18,998 bases of DNA from SIG588 sp045591985 (GCA_045591985.1 JAZNTV010000070.1:1-18998), one strand, 5' to 3'. Counted from the stretch's first letter, positions 1-9,135 are shown. Program-made: numbers and translations. Notes: generated from the sequence alone by a model not told the origin.

Positions 1-1941
1 ATTCTCTCGGCCGAATGGATCACGGGTAATCGTGCGGCCTTGTACACCGATGCCGACGACCTGACCTTGGCTTATGCCCAAGCGACGGTGCAGCAATTCG
101 GCGAGCGCGACTTTTTTATGAACAAAGATCATTACGCCCCGAATTACGACCACATCCTCTCGATCGGTCTGCCCGGTTTGATTGCCGAAACGGACGCTTC
201 GCTCGCGACCTGGCACGACAATGCGCAAAAATGTGAAACGTTGCTTGCCATGAAGCGCACACTCGAAGGGTTTTTCCGTATGATCGAAAACTACAGAGAG
301 GCGGCAAAAGCGTGTCGCGGCAACGCGGAATACGACAGCGAACGCATCGAATTTATCGTACACAACTGCGACGCATTGCTCCGCGGAGCCCCCGCCACCT
401 TCGGCGAAGCGTTGCAACTGTTGTGGTTTTGTCACACAGCCTTTTTGATGGAAGGCCGCTATGCCATGGCGTTCGGACGATTGGATCAGTATTTGTATCC
501 CTTCTATAAAGCGGATATAGAGAGCGGACGTATTACCGACGAACAGGTGATCGAACTGCTTGAAAACGTGTTTATCCGTTTGAAAAATGACGTGGTCAAC
601 ATCTGTATCGGCGGTACGAATCTCGATGGATCCTGTGCGGTAAACCCGCTCACCTATTGCATCGTGCGGGCGGTAGGCAACTGTAACATTCCGGGTCCGA
701 ACCTTTCTTTACGCGTTACGGAAAACACCCCCGACGATTTTATGGACCTGTGTTTACAGGTGATCGGCACGGGACTCGGCTACCCCGCGCTGATGAACGA
801 TGCCGTGATGCTTCCTGCACTGAAGGCCTACGGGTATCGCGACGAGGATATCCACAACTTCTCAATGGTCGGCTGTATGGAAAACTTCATTACAGGCATG
901 CAACCGCCATGGACCGACGGACGTTTTGACACCCCGCGGTATCTTGACTATCTCTTTAACAACGGACGCAGCGAGACCAATCGTTCTATCGGCATCGACA
1001 CGGGCGACGTGGAAAGCATCCGCTCGATGGACGAATTTATGACCCGCTTTGAAGCGCAGTTGGCGCACGGTGCGGCGGAATATTTCGCATGGTTCAAGAA
1101 TCGCAACAGCGCTATTTGTCAAGAAAATTTCCCCGAGCCGTTCCTCTCCTGTTTCTGTTACGATTGTATCGGGCGCGGACTGGACATCAACAACGGCGGC
1201 AGTATCTATCCGTCGGTACACGGCGTTGCCATTATGGGAATCGGCACCACGGCCGATTCGCTCGCCGCTGTTGAGAAGGTCATATTTATCGATAAAATCG
1301 CCACCTTGACCGAACTGAAGGCGGCACTGAATGCGAACTTTGAAGGATATGAAGCGTTGCAAGCCGCCTTGCTTGCCGCCCCGAAATACGGTAACAACGA
1401 CGATTTTGTCGATAAATACGCCGTATGGTTCGTAAAATACTTAGCCTCGCAGTTCAAACAGTATAAAACGCGAGACGGCGGCGGCATTTACATCGACGTG
1501 TCCGCCAATGTAAGCAACATTTCCGCGGGTGCCATCATCAACGCCACCCCCGACGGACGCAAACGCGGCGAGCCGCTTTCGGATGCCGCCTCCCCCTCCT
1601 ACGGACGCGACGTGCGCGGTGCGACCTCTACGTTGCTCAGTGTATCCAAACCCGATTATACCGACGTTGCCTGCGGCAGTGTGTTGAATCAGAAATACTC
1701 CCCCGCTATGTTTACACCCGAAAACCGCCAAAAACTGTTGGCCCTCATTCGCACCTATTTCAAACGCGGCGGGCAGGAGATCCAGATCAACTCCACCTCG
1801 CGCGAAACCTTGTTGGATGCAATGGACCATCCCGAAAACTACGGTAGTTTGGTCGTGCGCGTTTCGGGCTTCTCGGCATTTTACGTCTCACTCGACCGTG
1901 CGGTACAACTCGACATTTTGAACCGTACACAGCAAGGGTGA
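1..1941 (+). CDS. Glycyl radical enzyme, GCxE dehydratase/lyase class (5' end outside window)
   Basis: The frame is open from base 1, so the gene enters from the left; 646 residues are visible and the family usually has about 780-850, so roughly 130-200 N-terminal residues are missing. The PFL-type barrel contains the thiyl-radical cysteine in VGCMENF (Cys codon 874-876). The glycyl-radical loop RVSGFSAFY near the C terminus has its radical Gly codon at 1867-1869. A single Cys followed two residues later by Glu is the pattern of radical dehydratases and C-X lyases (choline lyase, glycerol, propanediol and hydroxyproline dehydratases), not of pyruvate formate-lyase, which has adjacent cysteines. 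The GCME variant does not let me assign a substrate. The enzyme needs a radical-SAM activase, not visible here and perhaps upstream. A zinc dehydrogenase follows on the same strand. An internal TTG at 40 is not the real start. Class sure; specificity unknown. Confidence 0.93.
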   Translation: MLSAEWITGNRAALYTDADDLTLAYAQATVQQFGERDFFMNKDHYAPNYDHILSIGLPGLIAETDASLATWHDNAQKCETLLAMKRTLEGFFRMIENYREAAKACRGNAEYDSERIEFIVHNCDALLRGAPATFGEALQLLWFCHTAFLMEGRYAMAFGRLDQYLYPFYKADIESGRITDEQVIELLENVFIRLKNDVVNICIGGTNLDGSCAVNPLTYCIVRAVGNCNIPGPNLSLRVTENTPDDFMDLCLQVIGTGLGYPALMNDAVMLPALKAYGYRDEDIHNFSMVGCMENFITGMQPPWTDGRFDTPRYLDYLFNNGRSETNRSIGIDTGDVESIRSMDEFMTRFEAQLAHGAAEYFAWFKNRNSAICQENFPEPFLSCFCYDCIGRGLDINNGGSIYPSVHGVAIMGIGTTADSLAAVEKVIFIDKIATLTELKAALNANFEGYEALQAALLAAPKYGNNDDFVDKYAVWFVKYLASQFKQYKTRDGGGIYIDVSANVSNISAGAIINATPDGRKRGEPLSDAASPSYGRDVRGATSTLLSVSKPDYTDVACGSVLNQKYSPAMFTPENRQKLLALIRTYFKRGGQEIQINSTSRETLLDAMDHPENYGSLVVRVSGFSAFYVSLDRAVQLDILNRTQQG

Positions 1942-2070
1942 GGGTTACGCAACGGCAGGCCCGGCAGACGGATATCCGGGATTTAAGACCGCCGCCCGCT
2001 GAAAAATGCACACACGGCGGTATTGTACAAAATGTATATCGATATAAAATCCGAAAGGTAGGAATGGTTT
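1942..2070 (+). other. Intergenic spacer between radical enzyme and dehydrogenase genes
   Basis: The 129 bp hold no gene. A weak hairpin pairs ACCGCCG (1988-1994) with CGGCGGT (2015-2021) over a 20-nt loop and has no T-tract, so it is more likely an operon-internal stem than a terminator. A TATAAA at 2043-2048 has no well-spaced -35. The dehydrogenase RBS AAAGGTAGGA lies at 2054-2063. Read-through from the upstream gene is the simplest view. Confidence 0.4.
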
Positions 2071-3165
2071 ATGAACGCAAAAGCTGCTGTATTTATGGGG
2101 GCGGGTGTCCCCTTCGAGGTGCGTGAATTCCCCGTAACGCCGCCGCCCGCCGGCTATGCCCAAATGGAATTGATTGCAAGCGGTGTGTGCGGAACCGATC
2201 TGCACATTCACAACGGCAAGTTGGACGAAAACGCCCCCGCCATCATCGGGCACGAATTCGTCGGACGTATTACGGCGGTCGATGCCGCCGAAGCCGCGGC
2301 CTTTGATCTTACAATAGGCGATGCGGTGATCGCCGACATTGCCGTACCGTGCGGCGAATGTCCGCTTTGCCAAAGCGGCGACGATGCCAACTGTGTGAAT
2401 ATGGGACTCACCAACGGCGGCGACATTGAAGTGGTCCCTCACCTGTACGGCGGGTACACCGAAGTGAACTACACACCGCTCACCAATCTGATCAAAGTGC
2501 CGGACGGCGTCGATCCGACGGTGGCGGCCACCTTTGCTTGTCCCGGTCCGACTGCCATTCACGCTGTTCGCTTGGCAGAACGCGCCAATATCGACCTTTC
2601 CCAAATGAAGGTCGCGGTGGTGCAAGGTCTCGGCCCCGTCGGTATGTTTGCGGTGATGTATTTAAAACGCCTCGGTATCGAAAAAGTATACGCCATCACG
2701 ACGGGAGCCAACCCCCGCCGCGACGAAGCCGCCATCGCCTTCGGTGCCGATCGCGTATTCAGTCTGAAAGCAGACGGCGAAGCCGCTGTAACCGCCGCAC
2801 TGCAAGCAGAAAACGACGGGCTCGGTGTGGATGTGTGCTTCGAGGCGTCGGGTGCTCCTGCGGCTGTGGCACAGGGTTTGGATATCCTGCGTAATCGCGG
2901 CGTCTATCTCATTCCCGGGCAATACAGTGAATCCGGTTCGGTAGCCATTCAGCCGCAGATCATCACCTTTAAGGCGTTGCAGATCTTCGGCTCATCTCAG
3001 TATTCCTTCCCCGATGTTCACGATTACGTGGCCTTTTTGGCGGCCAATCCCGACCTGCAACCGAAGATTGCGGCTGTGGGCACCGCATACGCTGTAAGCG
3101 ATGTAAACCAAGCGTTTGCGGACGCTGCTGCGGGCAAAAACATTAAGACCTTGTTGATAAAATAA
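2071..3165 (+). CDS. Zinc-dependent medium-chain alcohol/polyol dehydrogenase
   Basis: A 364-residue protein of the zinc MDR family (sorbitol, threonine and butanediol dehydrogenase relatives), which oxidises alcohols or reduces carbonyls with NAD(P). Catalytic zinc ligands are visible as Cys40 in GVCGTDLH and His61-Glu62 in GHE. The structural zinc lobe has Cys94, Cys97, Cys100 and Cys108. A Rossmann motif, GLGPVG, follows near residue 205. Length is normal. The start is fixed by the RBS AAAGGTAGGA seven bases upstream. It lies 129 bp after a glycyl radical enzyme gene on the same strand and the unit ends in a terminator, so it probably acts on the aldehyde or ketone released by, or the alcohol consumed by, that enzyme. 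That link is inference; family assignment is secure and the substrate is unknown. Confidence 0.93.
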   Translation: MNAKAAVFMGAGVPFEVREFPVTPPPAGYAQMELIASGVCGTDLHIHNGKLDENAPAIIGHEFVGRITAVDAAEAAAFDLTIGDAVIADIAVPCGECPLCQSGDDANCVNMGLTNGGDIEVVPHLYGGYTEVNYTPLTNLIKVPDGVDPTVAATFACPGPTAIHAVRLAERANIDLSQMKVAVVQGLGPVGMFAVMYLKRLGIEKVYAITTGANPRRDEAAIAFGADRVFSLKADGEAAVTAALQAENDGLGVDVCFEASGAPAAVAQGLDILRNRGVYLIPGQYSESGSVAIQPQIITFKALQIFGSSQYSFPDVHDYVAFLAANPDLQPKIAAVGTAYAVSDVNQAFADAAAGKNIKTLLIK

Positions 3166-3179
3166 ACTTACAAACAAAC

Positions 3180-3214
3180 AGCGGAGGAAATCGGTTGATT
3201 TCCTCCGCTGTTTT
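3180..3214. terminator. Bidirectional intrinsic terminator between convergent genes
   Basis: A perfect 13-bp stem (3180-3192 with 3197-3209) encloses the loop GGTT. It is followed by TTTT on the plus strand and by a T-rich tract on the minus strand. It lies between the stops of the plus-strand dehydrogenase and the minus-strand serine hydrolase, so it can end both transcripts. Confidence 0.9.
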
Positions 3215-3221
3215 GATGCGG

Positions 3222-4694
3222 TTACTTTTCCCACTCACCGAGTGCAACACCTTGATACTCGTTCAAAAACGCTTCCGCGACCTTTTGCATGATTACCACC
3301 ACACGGTCATCCTTAAAGGAGAACACCATGTTGCAGTTTCCGAAATATTTGTCGATGATCTGCACGCACAAATGCAATTTTCGCTCTTCCTGCCATGCGG
3401 CCGACACCGCGCAGTCGTAACGGTGACCGGGTTCCCCCACCGTCGCCACCAAATCGGCGTACCCCTCCTCCGGGAATTTGCCGAACACGTTGCGTCCCAA
3501 ACCAAACGGCAACGACTTCACGCCCTGCGCGTTTTCATAGTGTAACACACCGCCGTCTTCTTCGAATTCAAAGCGGAACCACTGTATCTGCATGTTGTTT
3601 TTTTGAAGGCGATAGGTGCGCCCCGCAAGTTCACTTGCAAACGCACTGTCGCACCCGCGCGGAAGAAAACGCAGGGTACCGCTTTGCTCATCGGCGCGCA
3701 ACGCCGCCAGCGCCGCCGCGTTCTCGGGCAGCGGATCCCCCATCTCCTCCACGATCAAACCGTACAGCGCTTGATACAGCACCGAACGCGAGAACGGGTC
3801 CCCTTGATTGTCGGAATTGATAATCAAAATGGTATCGGTCGCAGGATCGCAAACAGCGAACTGGTCCCCCATACCGATAAACGCAAATCCGTCGCGCGGG
3901 GTTTTCCAGATCTGATAGCCGTAGCCATATCCGCCGTAATGGTCGAGGTCGCGCGTATTGTTCGACACCTGGCGAGCCGTGGCCGCCCGAAGATAGTCCT
4001 CGTTCATATAGCTCACGCCGTTCCACGTGCCGCCGTTCATCACAAAGCGGGCAAAGCGCCACAGATCACGCGCGGTACACAGGATGCCGGAATCGGCAAA
4101 GGAATGTCCGCCGGGACATTGCACACAGTAGGCATCGGGCGAAAAGCCGATCGCATTCAAAAACCGTTCCTGTAGGAATGTGAGGAAGGGTTTGCCTGTG
4201 ATAGTCTCCACGATCACGCCAAGCATATAGGATCCGGGGCTGTCATATTGGAACCGTGTGCCGGGGATCATGGTGGAATGCCCTTTGAAATAGATTTCGG
4301 TGCGATCCTTTGTGCCGCTTGTAAACCAATCGGGCATCGCCGGCGTGCAGGTACACATCGTGAGTGCATCACGAATGGTCATTTCCTCAAACCACGGGTC
4401 ATCCATTCCCGCAGTATACGCGGGAAAAAACGAAACAAATGTATCGTCAAGTGAGAGTTTCCCGTCCTCGATCAGCAAACCGATCGCTACCGACACGAAA
4501 CTTTTCGACACCGAGTACATGCGGTGTTTGAAATCGCGATCAAACGGGGCGTAGTATTTTTCGCAAAAAACCGCATTTCCCCGCGCGAGCAACAAACTAT
4601 GCGTATGTAAACGGTTGGCTTCTAAGGTTTTTATAAATTTCAACACCTTTTCGGACGAGATACCGACCGATTCGGGCGACGCGGTGTATAACAT
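3222..4694 (-). CDS. Serine hydrolase, class C beta-lactamase/esterase-like family
   Basis: A 490-residue protein of the beta-lactamase-related family (Pfam Beta-lactamase). The SxxK nucleophile motif is SVSK (Ser61, Lys64). The second motif is Y150-D-S, a common YxN variant in esterase-like members. The third region reads GMGDQ, where classical enzymes have a His-containing motif. After the catalytic domain (about residues 5-350) there is a roughly 130-residue, strand-rich C-terminal extension. No signal peptide is visible, so it is probably cytoplasmic, arguing for an esterase or peptidase role rather than antibiotic defence. I chose ATG 4694 because AAAGGAGT lies six bases upstream; a frame starting at 4772 would add 26 residues without an RBS. 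It is monocistronic with its own promoter. Family sure, substrate unknown. Confidence 0.88.
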   Translation of the reverse strand: MLYTASPESVGISSEKVLKFIKTLEANRLHTHSLLLARGNAVFCEKYYAPFDRDFKHRMYSVSKSFVSVAIGLLIEDGKLSLDDTFVSFFPAYTAGMDDPWFEEMTIRDALTMCTCTPAMPDWFTSGTKDRTEIYFKGHSTMIPGTRFQYDSPGSYMLGVIVETITGKPFLTFLQERFLNAIGFSPDAYCVQCPGGHSFADSGILCTARDLWRFARFVMNGGTWNGVSYMNEDYLRAATARQVSNNTRDLDHYGGYGYGYQIWKTPRDGFAFIGMGDQFAVCDPATDTILIINSDNQGDPFSRSVLYQALYGLIVEEMGDPLPENAAALAALRADEQSGTLRFLPRGCDSAFASELAGRTYRLQKNNMQIQWFRFEFEEDGGVLHYENAQGVKSLPFGLGRNVFGKFPEEGYADLVATVGEPGHRYDCAVSAAWQEERKLHLCVQIIDKYFGNCNMVFSFKDDRVVVIMQKVAEAFLNEYQGVALGEWEK

Positions 4695-4713
4695 ACGATC
4701 ACTCCTTTGTTCC

Positions 4714-4742
4714 AGTAAACCACAGCGGCAAGAAAAAGTCAA
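4714..4742 (-). promoter_or_regulatory. Sigma-A promoter of the serine hydrolase gene
   Basis: On the minus strand TTGACT (4742-4737) is separated by 17 bp from TTTACT (4719-4714), 20 bp before the start codon at 4694. The -35 matches consensus at five of six positions and the -10 at four of six. Confidence 0.55.
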
Positions 4743-4785
4743 TTCCATTGCCGATAAAAGCGCAAGAATCACAAAGACATACGCA

Positions 4786-4812
4786 AAAAGAGGCTTATAA
4801 CAAGCCTCTTTT
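4786..4812 (-). terminator. Intrinsic terminator of the topoisomerase pair
   Basis: AAAAGAGGCTT (4786-4796) pairs with AAGCCTCTTTT (4802-4812) over a five-base loop and a T-run follows on the minus strand. It begins five bases beyond the topoisomerase A stop codon. The symmetric A/T flanks would let it work in both directions. Confidence 0.85.
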
Positions 4813-4817
4813 CGTGT

Positions 4818-7064
4818 TTATTCCAGCGTCAACTGTTCGCCGAAATCCTCGGCCGCAGGCAGAGCACCAGCTGCAGGGAGCGAACGGGTACGATACCGCG
4901 CCGCTTTCGCCACGGCGGTCTCGTCGAACGGGATCACACTCTTCACGCGGTGCGTCCCCTTCAATGTCATCACCTGCACACCGATGGTGGTACGCGAACT
5001 TTTCGAAGAGACGGCGGCGGTGTTCACCACCAAGCGACGTCCCGACGTGGATTCCAACAGGAATTCCGCATCTTCACGGATATACACCATCGCTACCAAC
5101 GGAGATTTATCCGAATACGCGCCGACCAAACGACGGCGATTGGTCTTGGTAGCGTAGGCGCTCATATCCACCTTGGCGAGTTTGCCGTTTTCGAAGAAGA
5201 ACAGCATATAGCCGGCATAATCATCGGTCACCGCCATGTAGCGGGCATTTTCGCCGTCTTCGAACCCGAGTTTCGAGGGGATATAGTCGCCGAGCACACT
5301 GGCTTTCGTGTCGCCGAATTCCGAAGTGCGGCTCTTATATACCGAGGCTTTATCACCGAAGAAGAGCAATTCCTGGCGGTTGTTACTTTCAGCCGTCTGC
5401 GCCATACGGTCGCCTTCCTTAAACTTGTGCTCACTGCTCATGCGCAAGGACTGCGGCGTGATCTTCTTAAAGTAGCCCCCCTCCGTGAAGAACAGGGTAC
5501 ACGGATATTCGGGCACGCTCTCTTCTTCCGCCGCCTCTTCTTCTGCAAGATCGGTCGCATAGATCAGCTGCGTTTTGCGAGGCTGACCATGTTTTTTCGA
5601 AACCGTGCGCAACTCGTCGATGATGATCGACTTGATGCGGCGCGCTGAACCGAGCGTCTCTTCCAGATCGGCAATTTCCGCCTCCAAGCGTTCCACTTCG
5701 TCCAAACGTTTCAAAATGTATTCCCGATTTAAGTGGCGCAATTTGATCTCGGCCACGTATTCTGCCTGGATCTCGTCGATGCCGAAGCCGATCATCAAGT
5801 TCGGGATCACTTCTGCTTCCTCATCCGTCTCCCGCACAATGCGAATGGCTTTGTCAATATCCAGCAAGATCTTTTGCAGACCTTTCAAAAGATGCAGTTT
5901 TTCCTTCGCGCGGTTCAGATCGAACACCACACGACGGCGGACACACTCCATACGGTAGCCTGTCCACTCCTCAAACAGGGAACGCACCCCCAGCACCTGC
6001 GGCACACCCGCAATCAGCACGTTAAAGTTGCACCCGAAGGAATCTTCCAAAGGCGTAGCGGCATACAGTTTGTTCATCAGTTTGTCGGGATCGGTGCCGC
6101 GTTTCAAGTCGATGGTGATCTTAAGACCTTTCAGATCGGTCTCGTTACGAATATCGTTGATCTCGCGCAGTTTACCGGCTTTGACCAACTCGGCCACCTT
6201 ACCGACAATAGCCTCCACCGTGGTGGAATACGGAATTTCGGTCACATCAATGCAGTTATTGGCTTTGTCATAGGTGTATACCGCACGCACCTTCACACTG
6301 CCGCGACCCGTTTCATAGATCTTTTCGAGGTCTTCACGACGATAGATCAGTTGACCGCCGCTGGGGAAATCGGGCGCTTGCAATGTGGAAAGAATATCGT
6401 GTTCGTCGTCCTTAAGCAACGCTATGGCGGTATCGCACACCTCGGTAAGGTTGAACGAACAGATATTACTCGCCATACCGACGGCAATGCCCAGGTTGTT
6501 GTTCACCAAGATGGACGGAAACGTTACCGGCAAAAGCGAGGGTTCCTTCATCGTCGCATCGTAGTTATCCACAAAATCCACGGTCTCTTTATCGATATCG
6601 CGGAACAGTTCCGCCGCAATAGGCGCCAACTTCGCTTCGGTATAACGGGAAGCGGCACACTCAATGTCCGAGGAATACGCCTTACCGAAGTTGCCTTTCG
6701 ATTCTACATACGGATGCAACAACGCCTCGTTACCACGGGAAAGACGCACCATCGTATCGTAGATTGCGGCATCGCCGTGGGGGTTGAGGCGCATCGTTTG
6801 TCCGGCTATGTTTGCGGATTTGATCAAGCCGCCGTTCAACAATCCCATTTTATACATCGTATAGAGCAGTTTGCGGTGAGAGGGTTTGAAACCGTCGATC
6901 TCGGGGATCGCACGGGACATAATGACACTCATCGCATACGGCATATAGTTTTCTTTTAAGGTATCGGTGATGGATTGATGCTCTACCACACCGGCGCCCG
7001 CAATATGAGCATTGGACGGCAATTCGTTTACTTTCGCCACCGTCGTTTTCTTCTTTGAAGCCAT
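4818..7064 (-). CDS. parC: Type II topoisomerase subunit A, ParC-like (GyrA/ParC family)
   Basis: A 748-residue breakage-reunion subunit that cleaves and rejoins the gate DNA segment with its B partner. The catalytic Arg140-Tyr141 pair sits in ASRYTEAKL. The quinolone region reads NPHGDAAIYD (94-103): Ala99 stands where E. coli GyrA has Ser83, Asp103 matches Asp87, and the usual HPHGD begins with Asn. A coiled-coil tower (about 400-480) precedes a degenerate beta-propeller C-terminal domain in which I see no GyrA box (QRRGGKG), favouring topoisomerase IV-like decatenation over supercoiling. The start is ATG 7064, eight bases after AGGAGGGG. A GTG at 7085, overlapping the upstream stop, is less well supported. 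It follows parE after 17 bp. The ParC label is by architecture; many genomes call such genes gyrA. Confidence 0.9.
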   Translation of the reverse strand: MASKKKTTVAKVNELPSNAHIAGAGVVEHQSITDTLKENYMPYAMSVIMSRAIPEIDGFKPSHRKLLYTMYKMGLLNGGLIKSANIAGQTMRLNPHGDAAIYDTMVRLSRGNEALLHPYVESKGNFGKAYSSDIECAASRYTEAKLAPIAAELFRDIDKETVDFVDNYDATMKEPSLLPVTFPSILVNNNLGIAVGMASNICSFNLTEVCDTAIALLKDDEHDILSTLQAPDFPSGGQLIYRREDLEKIYETGRGSVKVRAVYTYDKANNCIDVTEIPYSTTVEAIVGKVAELVKAGKLREINDIRNETDLKGLKITIDLKRGTDPDKLMNKLYAATPLEDSFGCNFNVLIAGVPQVLGVRSLFEEWTGYRMECVRRRVVFDLNRAKEKLHLLKGLQKILLDIDKAIRIVRETDEEAEVIPNLMIGFGIDEIQAEYVAEIKLRHLNREYILKRLDEVERLEAEIADLEETLGSARRIKSIIIDELRTVSKKHGQPRKTQLIYATDLAEEEAAEEESVPEYPCTLFFTEGGYFKKITPQSLRMSSEHKFKEGDRMAQTAESNNRQELLFFGDKASVYKSRTSEFGDTKASVLGDYIPSKLGFEDGENARYMAVTDDYAGYMLFFFENGKLAKVDMSAYATKTNRRRLVGAYSDKSPLVAMVYIREDAEFLLESTSGRRLVVNTAAVSSKSSRTTIGVQVMTLKGTHRVKSVIPFDETAVAKAARYRTRSLPAAGALPAAEDFGEQLTLE

Positions 7065-7081
7065 TTGTGTGTCCCCTCCTC

Positions 7082-9070
7082 TCACTCAAGATCCAGCATA
7101 TCGAGATAATCGGCGCCTTGTTCCGCAATCATGCGTTTACGCCCGTCAAGATCGTCGCCGAGCAAAACATCAAAGAGATACGCCGTCTCTTCCACATCGG
7201 CGGGATTCACCTTCACCAGACGGCGGGTTGCGGGATTCATGGTGGTGAGCGACATCATTTCGGGTTCGTTCTCACCAAGTCCCTTCGAACGCTGAATGGT
7301 GTATTTCGCATCGCCGATCTCTTCGAGAATCGCGGCCTTCTCCGCTTCGTTATAGGCAAAATAGGTATCGGTTTTGGTGTTGATCTCATACAGCGGTGTT
7401 TCCGCGATATAGACGTACCCTTTATCGATCAACGTGGGTGTCAGACGATAGAGCATCGTCAAGATCAGTGTGCGGATCTGGAAACCGTCCACGTCCGCAT
7501 CGGTACAGATGATGATTTTGGAAAAACGCAGAAGCGAAAGATCGAAAGTGGAAAGATTCTTGTTGGCCTTCGCTTTGACTTCCACACCGCACCCCATCAC
7601 CTTCAGAAGGTTCACGATGATCTCGCTTTTAAAGATCTTATCAAACTCCGCTTTAAGGCAATTCAAGATCTTACCACGCACGGGAATGATCGCCTGGAAC
7701 TCCGAATCGCGCGCCTGGATACACGCGCCCATAGCCGATTTACCCTCCACGATGAACAACTCCCGTCGGGCGACGTCACGGGTACGGCAATCGACAAAGC
7801 CTGCCACGCGCGACGCCAGATCGTTACCCGATTGCAACACTTTTTTCACGTCGATACGCGTTTTTTCCGCCTTTTCGCGACTGCGCTTGTTGATCAGTAC
7901 CTGTTCGGTCATGCGGTCGGCTTCCGCTTTGTTTTCGATGAAATAGACCTCCAAATTATGGCGCAGGAACTCCGTCATCGCCTCTTGGATAAACTTGTTG
8001 GTAACCGCCTTTTTCGTCTGATTGGCATACGACGTAGCCTCGGCACTGGAGAACGAAGAAGACACAAACACCAAGCAATCCTGTACATCCTGGAAGGTGA
8101 TCTTACTTTCGTTCTTAAGATATTTGCCGCTTTGCTTCAAATACGCGTCGATCTGCGCCACAAAGGCCGAGCGCACCGCCTTTTCGGGTGCACCGCCCTC
8201 TTGCAACCAACTGGAGTTATGATAGCATTCCAACAGTTGCACTTTGTTCGAACAGCAAAAGGCCACGTTGAACTTCACGTCGTAATCGGGTTTGTCTTCG
8301 CGATCACGGCCACGACGCTCACCACTCCACACCTGGATATCGGTCAGTGTGCCCGCCGCCGTCATCTCGCGCACATAATCCGCAATACCGTTTTGGAAGC
8401 AGAACTCCTCCTCCTCGAAGCTGCGACCGTTTTGACGGCGCAACTGCAAAACGAGGTTCGGGTTGACGATCGCCTGACGATACAGCGTATCGCGGAAATA
8501 CTCCACCGGCACCGCAATTTCGGTAAACACATCCAAATCGGGCTTCCAACGAATGCGCGTACCCGTATCACGCTTGTTATACGGCTCCTTCTTGAGACCG
8601 CCGATGTTTTCGCCTTTTTCAAAATGCAACGTATATTTCGTACCGTCGCGGTGCACTTCCACGTCCATATATTCCGAAGAATATTGCGTTGCACAAGCAC
8701 CCAGACCGTTCAAACCGAGCGAAAATTGATAGCTGTCGCCGCCGGTCGTATTGTATTTGCCGCCCGCATACAGTTCACAAAAGATCAGTTCCCAGTTATA
8801 GCGACCTTCTTTGGGATTATAGTCTACCGGCATACCGCGACCGAAGTCCTGCACTTCGAACGAACCGTCTTCGTAACAGGTCGTCACGATGCGACTGCCG
8901 TACCCTTCGCGCGCTTCGTCGATGGAGTTGGAAAGGATCTCAAACACCGCGTGTTCACAACCCGTAAGATCGTTCGAACCGAAAATAACCGCCGGGCGTT
9001 TGCGCACACGGTCGGCACCTTTCAGAGAGGTTATGCTTTCGTTATCATACGTAGGTTTCTTGGCTGCCAT
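7082..9070 (-). CDS. parE: Type II topoisomerase subunit B, ParE-like (GyrB/ParE family)
   Basis: A 662-residue ATPase subunit. The GHKL site is seen as EILSNSIDEA (Glu44, Asn48, Asp51), DFGRGMP (75-81) and the glycine-rich NGLGACATQY (121-130). The transducer domain follows. The TOPRIM domain carries Glu442 in VEGKSA and the metal-binding DADVD (Asp524, Asp526, Asp528). Family members normally read EGDSA and DGSHI; here they are EGKSA and DGFQI. Length suits ParE or Gram-positive GyrB without the large insert of enterobacterial GyrB. It is the first gene of a pair with subunit A 17 bp downstream and has its own promoter. ATG 9070 has a modest RBS, AAGGA, 11 bases upstream. Subunit family sure; topoisomerase IV rather than gyrase is likely but not proven. 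Confidence 0.92.
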   Translation of the reverse strand: MAAKKPTYDNESITSLKGADRVRKRPAVIFGSNDLTGCEHAVFEILSNSIDEAREGYGSRIVTTCYEDGSFEVQDFGRGMPVDYNPKEGRYNWELIFCELYAGGKYNTTGGDSYQFSLGLNGLGACATQYSSEYMDVEVHRDGTKYTLHFEKGENIGGLKKEPYNKRDTGTRIRWKPDLDVFTEIAVPVEYFRDTLYRQAIVNPNLVLQLRRQNGRSFEEEEFCFQNGIADYVREMTAAGTLTDIQVWSGERRGRDREDKPDYDVKFNVAFCCSNKVQLLECYHNSSWLQEGGAPEKAVRSAFVAQIDAYLKQSGKYLKNESKITFQDVQDCLVFVSSSFSSAEATSYANQTKKAVTNKFIQEAMTEFLRHNLEVYFIENKAEADRMTEQVLINKRSREKAEKTRIDVKKVLQSGNDLASRVAGFVDCRTRDVARRELFIVEGKSAMGACIQARDSEFQAIIPVRGKILNCLKAEFDKIFKSEIIVNLLKVMGCGVEVKAKANKNLSTFDLSLLRFSKIIICTDADVDGFQIRTLILTMLYRLTPTLIDKGYVYIAETPLYEINTKTDTYFAYNEAEKAAILEEIGDAKYTIQRSKGLGENEPEMMSLTTMNPATRRLVKVNPADVEETAYLFDVLLGDDLDGRKRMIAEQGADYLDMLDLE

Positions 9071-9105
9071 ACATTCATCCGTCCTTCAACATTTCCTATT
9101 TCACT

Positions 9106-9135
9106 ATAATACCCTATTTTGTGGTAGTTTGTCAA
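9106..9135 (-). promoter_or_regulatory. Sigma-A promoter of the parE-parC operon
   Basis: On the minus strand a perfect TTGACA (9135-9130) is followed after 18 bp by TATTAT (9111-9106), about 35 bp before the parE start. Two identical 11-bp boxes flank and enter this promoter. Confidence 0.75.

Noticed and set aside
40..42. TTG at 40 as the start of the glycyl radical enzyme
   Set aside because: The frame is open upstream to base 1 and the protein would lack the N-terminal part of the barrel domain.
2538..2894. 118-codon Arg/Ser-rich frame inside the dehydrogenase gene
   Set aside because: Same-strand out-of-frame shadow with low-complexity Arg/Ser composition.
3222..4694. Calling the serine hydrolase a beta-lactam resistance gene
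   Set aside because: No signal peptide, esterase-like YDS and GMGDQ motifs and an added C-terminal domain argue against a periplasmic or secreted lactamase.
5733..6959. 408-codon open frame on the plus strand opposite parC
   Set aside because: Antisense shadow of a conserved topoisomerase gene with His/Arg/Gln-rich low-information translation.
7055..9109. 684-codon open frame on the plus strand opposite parE
   Set aside because: It mirrors parE codon by codon, has no RBS and its translation shows no family motif; long antisense frames are expected opposite a gene with such biased codons.
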